Positions 8,375 through 18,005 of a DNA stretch of 64,000 nucleotides are shown piece by piece (the stretch's first letter is position 1; each line of letters begins with the position of its first letter). The position numbers were made by a program, and so were the translations under genes. Source of the stretch: Pandoraea iniqua (GTDB lineage: Bacteria; Pseudomonadota; Gammaproteobacteria; Burkholderiales; Burkholderiaceae). The stretch covers positions 744,001 to 808,000 of the forward strand of contig NZ_CABPSF010000002.1 in assembly GCF_902459685.1 (NCBI RefSeq), written 5' to 3'. Under the pieces are notes generated by a model, which did no database searches, was not told the DNA's origin, and saw nothing but the letters and a program-made list of their open reading frames with translations.

Positions 8375-9574
8375 TTAGCCGTACGGGTCGGGAAGCTGCC
8401 CCGTGAGCAGCCACTGTCCGAGCGCTTTCTGCCGATAGTCGAGCGGGTCGTGAAGCGTGTGCACGCGCACGTTGCGCCAATAGCGGTCGAAGCCGTCGCG
8501 GCGCGTGGTGGCGCTCGCGCCCATGAGTTCGAAGATGTCGGCGGTGATGTCGAGCGCTGTGCGACCGGCGTGCAAGCGTGCTGCACTGATGCGCAGGGCA
8601 ACTTCGCCACGCGCTTGCGCACTCAGGTCGAGGCCTGTTTGCCAAGCGCGTTCGAATTCGACGAGCGCGTCGTCGGCGAGCAGTACGGCGGCTTTCAGGC
8701 GCGGCCACAGACCACCGGTGCGGAGTTGCAGTAGCGCGTCTTCACTGGCGGCAGCGACGCCCGCCATGGCCCACGGGCGGGCGCGTTCTCTGACGTAGGC
8801 GACGGCGTCTCTTAGCGCGCCAAGTGCGTTGCCAAGATAGATTTCTGTGAGGATGAGTTGCCCGATCAGATTGCGCAGCGTGGCGCGTGGGCTGCTGGCG
8901 ACCCCGGGAGGGCCGAGCACTTCCGATGCGCTCACGGCGACGCGATCGAAGGTGATCGTGCCGCTGTCGGTCTGTCGCTGCCCGAGGTTGTCCCAATCGT
9001 CGTTGACGGTGATGCCGGCGCGTTGCGTGGGGATCGCGAGGAAGAGGCGATCGCCGGGGGCGTCACCCAGCGTGACCGAAATGTTGAGCATGTCGGAGCC
9101 TTGCGCGCCCGAGCAGAAGCTCTTGATGCCGTTGAGCTCGAACCCCGTCGACGTGCGTGTGACGGTGAGCCGCGTGTCGCGGGCATTGACGGCGTTGCCC
9201 CAGAACCAGCGATGTTCAGTAGTGTTGCCGAGATAGTGGGTTTGCTGTTCGGGCGAGGCGAACAGGCGGATGGACGCGACTTGCAGGTGCTGGAAGCCGA
9301 AGAGATGAGCGAGTGAACTGTCTTCGACGGCCAGACGTCGTACCGCGCGCAAGATCAGCGGCCAGTCGGCACCGAGACCACCGAAGTCGCGCGGGACGGC
9401 GAGCGCGAGAAGGCCGCTGTTGCGAAGCACTTCCCGCTCGTGCCAAGCCGTACCGCCGTCTCGATCGCGTTGCGCGGCCGAAGATTTCAGCGCGTTCGCG
9501 ACGCGGATGACTTCTGCGGCATGTTCACCGAATTGGTGTGCTGGCACCCATTCGTCAAGGAAAGGCTCATCCAT
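8375..9574 (-). CDS. Acyl-CoA dehydrogenase-fold flavoprotein (DszC/SfnB-like monooxygenase)
   Basis: A 399-residue protein with the acyl-CoA dehydrogenase fold: the N-terminal helical part (GLLALAVPRDFGGLGADW), the flavin-binding middle (FWGNAVNARD), and a C-terminal DGFDRYWRNVRVHTLHDP typical of the DszC/SfnB/DBT-monooxygenase branch rather than true acyl-CoA dehydrogenases. Such enzymes use reduced flavin and oxygen to oxygenate sulfur or nitrogen centres. It is the first gene of an operon with a sulfonate-type ABC transporter and an amidohydrolase, so a role in scavenging an organosulfur or N-containing compound is a reasonable inference. The flavin reductase at 1148 could supply FMNH2 but is not in the operon. 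Confidence 0.85.
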   Translation of the reverse strand: MDEPFLDEWVPAHQFGEHAAEVIRVANALKSSAAQRDRDGGTAWHEREVLRNSGLLALAVPRDFGGLGADWPLILRAVRRLAVEDSSLAHLFGFQHLQVASIRLFASPEQQTHYLGNTTEHRWFWGNAVNARDTRLTVTRTSTGFELNGIKSFCSGAQGSDMLNISVTLGDAPGDRLFLAIPTQRAGITVNDDWDNLGQRQTDSGTITFDRVAVSASEVLGPPGVASSPRATLRNLIGQLILTEIYLGNALGALRDAVAYVRERARPWAMAGVAAASEDALLQLRTGGLWPRLKAAVLLADDALVEFERAWQTGLDLSAQARGEVALRISAARLHAGRTALDITADIFELMGASATTRRDGFDRYWRNVRVHTLHDPLDYRQKALGQWLLTGQLPDPYG

Positions 9575-9791
9575 GCTTCCACTACTCGTCTGATGCTTGT
9601 CTGATAGTCCGGGGTGGCCTGAACAGGCATGAACAGCCACCCGACGCACTATAGGGAGCGCGACACATGAACCAAACCAATATTTGCGTATTAGGTTATC
9701 TGCGAGGCCGTCGCGGCGGGTTGCCAGCGAGGTAGTTCTGACGGGACTGCCGGCCGGGTGATAGGGTGGCCGGCAGTCTGAACGGAGTGGA

Positions 9792-10511
9792 TTACAGCTT
9801 GCCGCAAAGTGCGCCGGTGAGCCCGGAGATCACGGAGTCGCCGTTGAGGGCGACGTCGGATTTATCGATGACGGTGCCGTCGAAATTCAGTTCGTACATG
9901 GTGCCGAAGCCGCGTTGGCAGTCGGCGACCGCGATGACGTATTCGCTGTACGCGAAGGTCTTCTTGCTCAGGTCGTCCTTGCGGGACAACGCAGCGATCG
10001 AGGGTTTGCCTTTGAAGCTGCGGCGTTGGACCGTATCGGTCTTGAGCATGTAGCGATTGCCGGATTTCTCCGCGACCGAGCCCACTTCCCATACGTTGTC
10101 GTTGTCTTGTCGCGAGACCTTACCGGTGTCGTCATCCCAACTGAGGCAGGCGAGGCTGCCGAGATTGTCGGCGACGGAGGGGCCGAAGCGCACGAAGGCA
10201 TCCTTGCCTAAGAACTGACCTTCCATGCCGTTGTAGTAGACGTAGCCGTAGCCCTTCTTGCAGGATTCCAGCAACACGAAGGCCTGACCGTACTCGTAAG
10301 TGCCTTTCGATTTGTTGCGGGTCTGGTACAGATATTTGTAGCCGTTGTTCTTCTTGCCATCGACGTTCATCAGACCGCCGCTGCCTTTCTTTGCCTGCCA
10401 CGTGTAACCGGGCGACTCCGCCGCGGTGATCCAACTTCCCGAATCGGCGGCGCTCGCCGTGTTGACGATAGCAACGCCCATCAGAACCCCCAGTACCGCT
10501 TTTACCGACAT
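9792..10511 (-). CDS. Secreted hypothetical protein
   Basis: A 239-residue protein with a clear signal peptide (MSVKAVLGVLMGVAIVNTASA) and a Lys/Gly/Tyr-rich mature part with four or five cysteines that may form disulfides. I do not recognise a domain. The start at 10511 has GGAG about ten bases upstream; a longer in-frame start at 10592 would hide the signal peptide. It stands alone between the DszC-like operon and the tRNA. Confidence 0.75.
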   Translation of the reverse strand: MSVKAVLGVLMGVAIVNTASAADSGSWITAAESPGYTWQAKKGSGGLMNVDGKKNNGYKYLYQTRNKSKGTYEYGQAFVLLESCKKGYGYVYYNGMEGQFLGKDAFVRFGPSVADNLGSLACLSWDDDTGKVSRQDNDNVWEVGSVAEKSGNRYMLKTDTVQRRSFKGKPSIAALSRKDDLSKKTFAYSEYVIAVADCQRGFGTMYELNFDGTVIDKSDVALNGDSVISGLTGALCGKL

Positions 10512-10690
10512 GCTTATTCTCCGCAGCATTGATTCATCGGGGCGACTTCCCGCACCCGCTTCTCCATCAGACAGCCTGATATCTACCGACACGTCGTCCG
10601 GAGCCAGAACGTTACTTCGGCATGTGCGATGGAAACTTTAGGGGAGGGACTTGCGAAGAAAGCGGGAGGCGGTGCGGCGGCGGGCAGAAA

Positions 10691-10720
10691 AGAAAAAGGG
10701 CTGCACGATGTGCAGCCCTT
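10691..10720 (-). terminator. Rho-independent terminator after tRNA-Lys
   Basis: On the minus strand, stem GGGCTGCAC/GTGCAGCCC with a 3-base loop is followed by TTTTTCTTTTCT. It lies 11 bases beyond the tRNA 3' end. Confidence 0.85.
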
Positions 10721-10730
10721 CGAATTCGTT

Positions 10731-10806
10731 TGGTAGGCCGTGCGGGACTCGAACCTGCGACCAACGGATTAAAAGTCCGCTGCTCTACCAACTGAGCTAA
10801 CGACCC
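10731..10806 (-). tRNA. tRNA-Lys (anticodon TTT)
   Basis: Read on the minus strand the 76 bases begin GGGTCGTTAGCTCAGTTGG, carry an anticodon loop CTTTTAA flanked by the stem GCGGA/TCCGT, a T-arm with GTTCGAGTC, and end in an encoded CCA. The acceptor stem pairs GGGTCGT with ACGGCCT (allowing G-T pairs). Confidence 0.95.
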
Positions 10807-10911
10807 AACGAAGAAAAAGATTATAGCGATGACTTCGCTATAGTGTCAATACTTGTATGGCGCGAATATGTCAGTTCGCCCATGATTACTCGCATACTGC
10901 GCGGAATTTCC

Positions 10912-12027
10912 TCAAACGCTGCGCTCAATACGCCACATTTGGTATTTGAACGCGCAGACGCCGCCCACGAGAATCGCCACGATCGCCACGAACGAGCCCA
11001 ACGCCAGCGTCGACACGCCCGACAACCCTTGGCCCACCGTGCAGCCCAACGCCGTCACGCCACCGAAGCCCATCAACACGCCGCCCACCATGTGATTGGC
11101 CGTGTCCTCGGTGCCGTGAAAACCTTCCCACCGGAACGTGCGCGATACTAGCGCATAAGCGAACGACCCGACGATCACGCCCAGCACGCTCGCGATGCCC
11201 AACGTGATCACGTTGCTCGTGTCGCTCCACATCATCAGCCAGTACAGCGTGTAGGCCAGCGGCGAGACGAACGACAACGCTTCCATCTTGCCGGAGTTGG
11301 TGGCGACGAAGCTCTCTTCCAGCGTGTTCGGATTTTCTGCGACGTAACCGATCTTGCCCGACACGTACCACAACGCCACGATGATGGCGCCGACCACAAG
11401 GCCGCCCAGCAAGTTGTCGAACGTCCAGAATTCTCGGCGCGCGAGCGCGGCGATCACAAACGCACCGCCAATCACCAAGCCCAGCATCAGCTGTGCACGA
11501 TGCAGGTCGCCCCCAAACACGCCATTCAATAACGTCGGCAGATCCTGTGACGTGGCAAACGTCGTCTGCACGCTGTCGAGTGCCGCAACACGCCAGACCG
11601 CAAACAAGCCCTTGAGCGTCATGTACGCCGACAGGCCGATCATCACGAACACGAGCAGCGATTTCAGATTGCCGCCGCCGATGCGCACGAGCGTCTTGCT
11701 GCCGCAACCGGACGCCAGCACCATGCCGAAGCCGAACAACCAGCCGCCGACAAGGTACGAGAGCCACGTGAAGCGCGGCGTCGTGTAGATCGCCTTGATC
11801 GGATCGATGATGCCAAGCGAGGCCAGTACGCCGGTGCCGATGGTGGCTACGCCAATGGCCAGCCACCACATGCGCATGCGGTTCCAGTCACCGATGTTCA
11901 CGATGTCGGAAAGGGCGCCCATCGTGCAGAAGTGGGTGCGTTGCAAGACGGCGCCGAACACGAAGGCTAGGCCGAAGGTGAGCCACACAACGGTGTGGGA
12001 GATGGCAGTGAGATCGACGTCTGTCAT
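10912..12027 (-). CDS. YeeE/YedE family sulfur-compound transporter
   Basis: A 371-residue inner-membrane protein with two YeeE/YedE repeats. The conserved cysteine motifs are visible: QRTHFCTMGALSD near residue 30, LASGCGSKTLVRIGGGNLKSL near 105, and ALGCTVGQGLSG near 335. In TsuA the equivalent cysteines relay thiosulfate across the membrane, so uptake of thiosulfate or a related sulfur species is likely. It lies downstream of tRNA-Lys in the same orientation, with no partner TusA gene beside it. Confidence 0.88.
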   Translation of the reverse strand: MTDVDLTAISHTVVWLTFGLAFVFGAVLQRTHFCTMGALSDIVNIGDWNRMRMWWLAIGVATIGTGVLASLGIIDPIKAIYTTPRFTWLSYLVGGWLFGFGMVLASGCGSKTLVRIGGGNLKSLLVFVMIGLSAYMTLKGLFAVWRVAALDSVQTTFATSQDLPTLLNGVFGGDLHRAQLMLGLVIGGAFVIAALARREFWTFDNLLGGLVVGAIIVALWYVSGKIGYVAENPNTLEESFVATNSGKMEALSFVSPLAYTLYWLMMWSDTSNVITLGIASVLGVIVGSFAYALVSRTFRWEGFHGTEDTANHMVGGVLMGFGGVTALGCTVGQGLSGVSTLALGSFVAIVAILVGGVCAFKYQMWRIERSV

Positions 12028-12340
12028 GAGGCGAGACCGGCCGTGCCCGGCCGTTCAATGCATGGTCGCGAGCCGCGGGGCGCAGCCGGCTATTGTTGTT
12101 ATCTGACGCGCATTTCACGATCGGTGAATGCACGTCGCGGGTGCGGTCGCCATGTCGCGCAGGCCGTTGACCTGTGCGCATCCCCTGAGACGCCGCGCCT
12201 CGTACGCTTGGAAAGTCCGTATTCTACTTGAGCTCGTGTGTCGCGCCTTGAAACGACAACGCCGCCCTGAGGCGGCGTCATACGTTTTGACGAGTGACCT
12301 GACACGGGAAGCAGGTTCGCACAACCTCCCGAGGGGCGTC
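12028..12340. other. Intergenic stretch between cpoB and the YeeE/YedE gene
   Basis: No gene is visible in these 313 bases. It holds the presumed promoter of the YeeE/YedE gene and, at 12259-12278, the probable tol-pal operon terminator. Confidence 0.5.
12257..12278 (-). terminator. Possible terminator of the tol-pal operon
   Basis: Stem ACGCCGCC/GGCGGCGT with a CTGA loop, followed on the minus strand by GTCGTTTC, 60 bases past the cpoB stop. The T-run is poor, so this is tentative. Confidence 0.5.
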
Positions 12341-13084
12341 TTACTTCAGCTTGGCCGCACGCTTCTTGGCCTCCGCTGCCGATTCGGTGTCCGGGTACTT
12401 GGCCACCAGATCCTGCAACGTTTTCTTAGCTGCCGCCGTCTGCCCGGATTCGGCCTGATTACTGGCGATTGCCAGCATCGATTCGGCCGCCTTCGGACTC
12501 GTCGGATACTTCGCCACGACCCCTTGCAGCGTCGCAGTCGAGCCCTTCAGATCCTTATTGGCATACTGCGCATTGCCAAGCCAGAACTGTGCTTCGGGCT
12601 GATACGGGCTGTCGGGATACTTGGCCGCGAAGGTCCGGAATGCCACTTGCGCACCCTTGTAGTCACCGTTGCGGAATTTCGTCAGCGCGGCGTCAAAGAC
12701 ATCTTTCTCGCCCGGTTGGACGGTGCCTGTCACGCCGCCGACGGTCATCTGCTGCGGTTCGAATTTCTTCAGACGACCGTCGAGGTCGTTGTAGAAGTCC
12801 TTCTGACTCTGTTGCAGGTTCGCAAGCTGGTTTTTCAGATCTTCGTTCTGACCGCGCTGGTCGGCCAGATCACGCTGCAACTGCTGGATCTGGTTGTTCA
12901 AATCCAGCACGTTGCGCGTGAGCCCCTCGATCCGCTGCTTGTCTGAATCCAGACGGCTGCGGATATCGAGGATCGCTTTGCGCGCCTCGTCGTCGTCGAA
13001 CAATCCGGCATGTGCGAGCGGGCTCAGCAACGTCGTGCCGAGCGTCGCTGCACAGATCAGGTTTTTAAGCAAACGAGACGTCAT
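12341..13084 (-). CDS. cpoB: Cell division coordinator CpoB / tol-pal protein YbgF
   Basis: A 247-residue periplasmic protein: signal peptide ending at AHAG, an N-terminal coiled coil (residues 35-105) with many Gln and Leu for trimerisation, and C-terminal TPR repeats (FDAALTKFRNGDYKGAQ, then YPDSPYQPEAQFWLGNA and YPTSPKAAESMLAIA). CpoB links Tol-Pal with peptidoglycan synthesis at the septum. It is the last gene of the operon, 10 bases after pal. Confidence 0.95.
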   Translation of the reverse strand: MTSRLLKNLICAATLGTTLLSPLAHAGLFDDDEARKAILDIRSRLDSDKQRIEGLTRNVLDLNNQIQQLQRDLADQRGQNEDLKNQLANLQQSQKDFYNDLDGRLKKFEPQQMTVGGVTGTVQPGEKDVFDAALTKFRNGDYKGAQVAFRTFAAKYPDSPYQPEAQFWLGNAQYANKDLKGSTATLQGVVAKYPTSPKAAESMLAIASNQAESGQTAAAKKTLQDLVAKYPDTESAAEAKKRAAKLK

Positions 13085-13094
13085 GGCGATTCAA

Positions 13095-13595
13095 TCAATA
13101 AGCCAGATCGGCGCGACGATCTTGCGCCCAGCTAGCTTCGTCAGTACCGGTGGCTTTTTCCTTACCCAGCGAAACGGCTTCCATCTGGTTGGTGTTGGCG
13201 CCCAGTGCCGACATGGCCTTCACGACAGCTTCAGCACGCTTCTGACCCAGGGCCAGGTTGTACTCGCTCGTGCCGCGCGGGTCGGTGTTGCCCTGAACCA
13301 GCACGTGACGTTGTGCGTACTTGGCCAGGAAGGCAGCGTGTGCCTGGAGCAGCGGGGTGTACTGTGCATCGACCGAGTACGCGTCGAAGCCGAAGTACAC
13401 GCTGCGCTTGGCGAGCGGGCCGTTCGGGTTGTTCAGTTCGTCAGCCGATGCGTCGACGGGGGCGACAGCGCGGGCGTCCGTGGTGGTCTGACCCTTGTTG
13501 GCGTTAGCCTGGTCGTCGAGCTTCACGCCCGACGAGCAAGCTGCCAGAGCGGCCAGCGAAGAGATGGCGAGGATATTACGAAGCAGGGAACTCAT
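13095..13595 (-). CDS. pal: Peptidoglycan-associated lipoprotein Pal
   Basis: A 166-residue outer-membrane lipoprotein with a signal peptide and lipobox LAAC, and an OmpA-like peptidoglycan-binding domain containing VYFGFDAYSVD and VLVQGNTDPRGTSEYNLALGQKRAEAV. The start at 13595 is preceded by GGAGG six bases upstream; the longer frame from 13607 includes that ribosome site and is rejected. Pal anchors the outer membrane to the wall and binds TolB, encoded just upstream. Confidence 0.97.
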   Translation of the reverse strand: MSSLLRNILAISSLAALAACSSGVKLDDQANANKGQTTTDARAVAPVDASADELNNPNGPLAKRSVYFGFDAYSVDAQYTPLLQAHAAFLAKYAQRHVLVQGNTDPRGTSEYNLALGQKRAEAVVKAMSALGANTNQMEAVSLGKEKATGTDEASWAQDRRADLAY

Positions 13596-13624
13596 ATGAG
13601 CCTCCATTGATGTTGCTGTTGATG

Positions 13625-14917
13625 TTATTGCATGAAAGGGCCCCAGGAGGGTTCGCGAACTTCCCCTCCCCGAACCTGAAGAATCTGCCGGGTTTGCCCG
13701 TCCACCGATACTGCCGCGAGAACCTTACGGCCCCCGGATTGCGTTGCATAAAGAATGTACTTGCCGTTCGCGGCAAAGCTCGGTGACTCGTCGTGGCTGG
13801 TGTCGGTCAGAGCCGTAACATCGCCAGTACTCATGTCCTGCACGCACAGCTTGAACCCGCCGCCTTGGCGAGCGATGAACGCGAGCAACTTCCCATCGGG
13901 GCTCACTCGCGGGCTGACGTTGTAACTCCCCTTGAAGGTCACGCGCTGTGCAGCGCCATCACCTTCGCCCCCGGCCGGCATCTTGTAGATTTGCGGACCA
14001 CCGCCACGATCGCTCGTGAAGTAGATCCATTTACCGTCGGGAGAATACTGCGGTTCGGTGTCGATCGCGCCGCTGCGCGACAGACGCTTGAGGCCGCCGC
14101 CATTGGCGTTGACCTGATAGATCTGCGTGTTGCCATCGCGCGAGAGAGCCACGGCCAGACGGCTGCCGTCCGGCGACCATGACGGTGCCGAGTTGTTGCC
14201 CTTCTCATTGGCCAGCACGGCACGACGGCCCGTCGGCAGATCGTGGATGTACACCACCGGCTTGCGCTTCTCGAACGAAACGTACGCCACCTTGGTGCCG
14301 TCCGGCGACCACGCCGGCGAGATGATCGGTTCGCGGCTGTTCAACGCGACGCGGGCATCCTGGCCATCGGAGTCCGAAATCTGGAGCTGGTAGGTCGAGC
14401 CGGTATGCAGCACGTACGACAGACGCGTTGCGAACACGCCGCGATCGCCCAGCAGCTTTTGATAAATATAGTCGGCAATCTTGTGGGCGGTCAGGCGCAG
14501 GTTGGCCGCCGACGAGGTGAGTGCGAGGCCGCCCAGCGGCTGGCCGCTCACGGCGTCGTAAAGACGGAAGCTCACCTGGAAGTTGCCATTGCCGGCCGGG
14601 GCGATGGTGCCCGAGACGAATGCGTTGGCGCCCTTGGCTTTCCACGTGCCGAGATCGACCGAGTCGTCCACGCCAACCGTTGCACCGCCCGTATCGATTT
14701 GATTGAAGCGGCCGCTATTGCTCAGGTCGGATTTGACGACGGCAACGATGTCCGTCGGCGCGGTGCCCTTGAAATTCGACACGGCAATGGGGTACCGGTT
14801 GGTACCCACGCCGGTGATGTCGACAGTCAGCGGTGTCTGCGCATGGGCGATCGTGCAAGCCGCGGTGAGCCAGGTGGCCACCACCGCACGCCATGCATAT
14901 TTACTGGAAATTCGCAT
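13625..14917 (-). CDS. tolB: Tol-Pal system protein TolB
   Basis: A 430-residue periplasmic protein with signal peptide (ending AHAQ), an N-terminal domain, and a six-bladed propeller with repeated SPDG motifs ([48 protein letters not shown]). It interacts with Pal and with the TolA C terminus. It sits 29 bases before pal and about 100 bases after tolA. Confidence 0.97.
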   Translation of the reverse strand: MRISSKYAWRAVVATWLTAACTIAHAQTPLTVDITGVGTNRYPIAVSNFKGTAPTDIVAVVKSDLSNSGRFNQIDTGGATVGVDDSVDLGTWKAKGANAFVSGTIAPAGNGNFQVSFRLYDAVSGQPLGGLALTSSAANLRLTAHKIADYIYQKLLGDRGVFATRLSYVLHTGSTYQLQISDSDGQDARVALNSREPIISPAWSPDGTKVAYVSFEKRKPVVYIHDLPTGRRAVLANEKGNNSAPSWSPDGSRLAVALSRDGNTQIYQVNANGGGLKRLSRSGAIDTEPQYSPDGKWIYFTSDRGGGPQIYKMPAGGEGDGAAQRVTFKGSYNVSPRVSPDGKLLAFIARQGGGFKLCVQDMSTGDVTALTDTSHDESPSFAANGKYILYATQSGGRKVLAAVSVDGQTRQILQVRGGEVREPSWGPFMQ

Positions 14918-15018
14918 GCGTTCGATTGGTCAGTTGCGCGGGGCAAGCGCCATTTTTACCATACTCAGATGGAAATGGACCTGCAACGCTCGGTTTTCGT
15001 TCCCGTTGGACAACATAC

Positions 15019-16059
15019 TCATCCTTTCGGACTAAAGCGAAGGTTGACGCTCGGGGGGGCTTTGCCGTTAGTGTCGCGCGGCAAGGGGTCGGATTTGCTG
15101 ATGGCGGCCTGAACGGCGGCATCCCAGGCAGGGTTGCCGCTTGACTTCACCAACTGCATGGAAAGTACGCTGCCATCCGGCGCAAGACGTACCGCGACGA
15201 CGGCCGTGGGGTTGCCATCGGTGTCGCCGCCATAAGCGATATTCGGTTTGACCTTGGCGCGCACACGGTCAGCATAACCGGCAGACGCCGTGCCGCCCGC
15301 GCCCGAACCCGTGCCACCCGCCTGCGAGCCCAGGCCATTGCCTGTCGCGCCCGGGGTGCCACCGGCCATACCGCGCAGCGAGGAAAGCCGTTGCTCACGT
15401 GCGGCGTCGGCGGCCTTCTGCGCGGCGGCCTGCTGGGCCGCCTTCGCTTTCTCGGCTTTTTCCTCAGCAGCCTTCTTCTCGGCGTCCGCTTTCTTCTGGG
15501 CGTCGGCGAGTTGTTGCTGCTTCTGTTGTTCTGCCTTCTTGGCCTCGTCTTCCTTCTGACGCTTCAGGTCGTCGGCCTTCTTCTGATCGGCAAGTTTTTG
15601 CTGGCGCGCCGCTTCATCGGCGGCAGCCTTCTTGCGAGCGAGATCGGCGGCGGCCTGCTGATCGGCCAACTGTTTTTGCTTGAGGGCTTCCTGACGCGCC
15701 TTTTCCTGCTGCGCTTCGAGCAGGCGAGCCTGTTCGGCGGCCTGCTGCTCTTGCTTGCGCTTCTTCTGCTGGAGGGCGATGTCGGCGTCTTCGGCCGGCG
15801 GCGTCGGCGCCGCGATGGCGGGCGGCGCTGGCGTCGGCGGCGGTGTCACCACCGGCGGCGTCGGCTCGGCGACTTCGGTCGGTGTCCACAATTCGGCTTC
15901 GGAGCCTGCGGGCGAGCTGTTCTGCCAGCGCATGCCGTAGAAGAGCAGCGCAAACAGCAGCGCGTGCATGAACAGCGCGAGGAGGAATGCCCGCCCCGTG
16001 CCGCGCTCATCTTTGCGCGGGCCAATGGGGCGGTCGGAACGGGCTACGGAGCTGCTCAT
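15019..16059 (-). CDS. tolA: Cell envelope protein TolA
   Basis: A 346-residue protein with one N-terminal TM segment (FLLALFMHALLFALLFYG), a proline-rich stretch, a long Lys/Ala/Gln/Glu-rich helical domain (residues about 95-215), a glycine-rich linker and a C-terminal TonB-like domain (VRAKVKPNIAYGGD, VRLAPDGSVLSM). It spans the periplasm and transmits the TolQR force. It overlaps tolR by 4 bases. Confidence 0.96.
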   Translation of the reverse strand: MSSSVARSDRPIGPRKDERGTGRAFLLALFMHALLFALLFYGMRWQNSSPAGSEAELWTPTEVAEPTPPVVTPPPTPAPPAIAAPTPPAEDADIALQQKKRKQEQQAAEQARLLEAQQEKARQEALKQKQLADQQAAADLARKKAAADEAARQQKLADQKKADDLKRQKEDEAKKAEQQKQQQLADAQKKADAEKKAAEEKAEKAKAAQQAAAQKAADAAREQRLSSLRGMAGGTPGATGNGLGSQAGGTGSGAGGTASAGYADRVRAKVKPNIAYGGDTDGNPTAVVAVRLAPDGSVLSMQLVKSSGNPAWDAAVQAAISKSDPLPRDTNGKAPPSVNLRFSPKG

Positions 16060-16490
16060 TTTTGCTTGACGAGCAGGCCCACGCGCTTGACACCCTGGGC
16101 CTTCAGATCGGACATCACGTTCATGACGATTTCATAGCGCACCGACTTGTCGGCGGCGATGACGACCGGTTGATCCGGGTTGGCCGCCTGACGGCCTTGC
16201 AGGAAACCGGTCAGGTCGCCCGCGCTCATGCGTTGTTCGATGGTGTTCTGACCATCTTTATAGCGAATCAGCACGCGGTTGTCGGCCTCGATATTGACGA
16301 CGACCGGCGGCGTTTGTTGCTGCGGACTTGCGTTGGCGACGCTGGGCAAATTGACGATCGACGGGGCCACCAGCGGGGCGGCCACCATGAAGATGACGAG
16401 CAGCACCAGCATCACGTCGATGTACGGTACGACGTTGATGTCTGCCATGGCGCGACGGCCGCGGCGAGCGTTGCGCATTGAACCTGCCAT
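16056..16490 (-). CDS. tolR: Tol-Pal system protein TolR
   Basis: A 144-residue ExbD/TolR protein: short basic N terminus, DINVVPYIDVMLVLLVIFMV containing the essential membrane aspartate, and a periplasmic domain. It forms the proton-driven motor with TolQ. The spacing to tolQ is 21 bases and it overlaps tolA by 4 bases. Confidence 0.97.
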   Translation of the reverse strand: MAGSMRNARRGRRAMADINVVPYIDVMLVLLVIFMVAAPLVAPSIVNLPSVANASPQQQTPPVVVNIEADNRVLIRYKDGQNTIEQRMSAGDLTGFLQGRQAANPDQPVVIAADKSVRYEIVMNVMSDLKAQGVKRVGLLVKQK

Positions 16491-16511
16491 GTCTCGGCGC
16501 TCCCGGAGTGC

Positions 16512-17186
16512 TTAGTGAATCTGCCGTTGCAGGATGTTGGAGAACTCTTCGATGAAGCTTTCGAAGCGGATCGACAGCCGGTCGATGTCGGTGGCGAAGC
16601 GGTTATAGGCAACCACGGCAGGGATAGCGGCGAACAGGCCGATGGCGGTGGCCACCAGCGCTTCCGCGATACCCGGCGCCACATTGGCGAGCGTGGCTTG
16701 TTGCACGTTCGACAGGCCGCGGAAAGCGTTCATGATACCCCACACCGTACCGAACAAACCAATGTACGGGCTCACCGAACCGACCGACGCGAGGAACGGC
16801 AGATTGGCTTCGAGCGAGTCCATTTCACGTTGAAAGGAAGCGCGCATGGCACGACGTGCACCGTCGAGAATCGCATGCGGATCGTTCAGGCCTTTCTCGC
16901 TCGCCTTCATGTATTCGCGCATGCCCGATTCGAAGATTCGCTCGAGCGCGCCAGTCTGATGGCGGTTGTTGAGCGCGCTCTGGTAGAGCGCCTGAAGATC
17001 GCCGCCCGACCAGAAGTCGCGTTCGAAACGCTCGGTCTGGGCACGGGCACGGCGAATCGCGAAGATCTTGCGGAAGATGTGCGTCCACGACATCAACGAC
17101 AGCAGCAACAGCAGGGCCATCACGGCCTGTGCGAGCACGCTGGCATGCAGGACCAGCGTAATAATGGAAAGGTCTTGATCGGGCAT
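16512..17186 (-). CDS. tolQ: Tol-Pal system protein TolQ
   Basis: A 224-residue ExbB/TolQ motor subunit with TM1 near residues 10-33, a cytoplasmic loop, and two C-terminal TM segments with SVSPYIGLFGTVWGIMNAF and GIAEALVATAIGLFAAIPAVVAYN. It pairs with TolR to use the proton gradient for envelope constriction. Confidence 0.97.
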   Translation of the reverse strand: MPDQDLSIITLVLHASVLAQAVMALLLLLSLMSWTHIFRKIFAIRRARAQTERFERDFWSGGDLQALYQSALNNRHQTGALERIFESGMREYMKASEKGLNDPHAILDGARRAMRASFQREMDSLEANLPFLASVGSVSPYIGLFGTVWGIMNAFRGLSNVQQATLANVAPGIAEALVATAIGLFAAIPAVVAYNRFATDIDRLSIRFESFIEEFSNILQRQIH

Positions 17187-17225
17187 GGTGTGGTTATTGA
17201 CTGACCGGAATTCTTGTCCCTGGGA

Positions 17226-17708
17226 TCAGGCGGCTGCCGCGCCGCTCCCGGCGTGTGCAGCAACACTGACGGACTTGTTGGCAACAATGGCCGATTGCAT
17301 GGCGAGCCGCACGTTCGCCGGGATTCTGCCCGGACGCAATGTGTCGGCCGACACACAGCCGATTTTGATGCTGCCGCGCGCCAACAGTTCGCTGCTGCCG
17401 TCGGGCGCATCGCGCCAGGCTTCTTGCAGAAACTCGACAGTCGCGCCGCCGAGGTGCTCGATCCGGCTCCTGACGACCACGAGATCGTCCAGCCGGGCGG
17501 GGCTCAGGTAGTCGAGCGCTGTCGCGCGCACGATGAAGATCATGCCGGTATCGCGGGCCAGTTGGAGTTGTTCGATGCCGAGCGAACGGAGCCACTCGGT
17601 GCGGGCCCGTTCAAAGAATTTAAGGTAGTTGGCGTAGAACACGACGCCGCCGGCGTCAGTGTCCTCGTAGTAAACGCGGATTGACCAACTGGTATCAAAA
17701 TCAGCCAT
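17226..17708 (-). CDS. ybgC: Tol-Pal-associated acyl-CoA thioesterase YbgC
   Basis: A 160-residue hotdog-fold thioesterase with the 4HBT motif VYYEDTDAGGVVFYANYLKFFERARTEW at residues 11-38, including the active-site Asp in the DTDAGG loop. It is the first gene of the tol-pal operon, 39 bases before tolQ. In-frame ATGs at 17738 and 17717 also exist. 17708 begins at the family-typical MADFDTSW, and a TACAAT -10-like box at 17716-17721 lies immediately upstream, so the exact start is uncertain. Confidence 0.93.
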   Translation of the reverse strand: MADFDTSWSIRVYYEDTDAGGVVFYANYLKFFERARTEWLRSLGIEQLQLARDTGMIFIVRATALDYLSPARLDDLVVVRSRIEHLGGATVEFLQEAWRDAPDGSSELLARGSIKIGCVSADTLRPGRIPANVRLAMQSAIVANKSVSVAAHAGSGAAAA

Positions 17709-18005
17709 GCCGCGCATTGTATCGGAACGCGGCAACAACGCCAGTCACGGAAACAGAATTTTTCAACTACGTGCAACAACGGTGCTTCAACGCGCGATTT
17801 ATCCCGTTGCCGGTTCGCACCAAAGTGGGGCGGAATCGCCCCAATGCCCCGTCGGGTGGGCGATCACGCTGGCGCGCCCGGGCCGGGCGTCCCTATAATG
17901 ACGGCTCGCAAGCCCCCTGATATTCGAACGAATCCGGCACGCGCATGCATGCATCATGCAATCGCCGGATTTCAGTCTGTAAAACTACCTGCGAGGCCCT
18001 TCGAA

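Noticed and set aside
12110-12131. Inverted repeat GCATT...AATGC upstream of the YeeE/YedE gene
   Set aside because: Only 5-base arms with an imperfect centre; too weak to call an operator.
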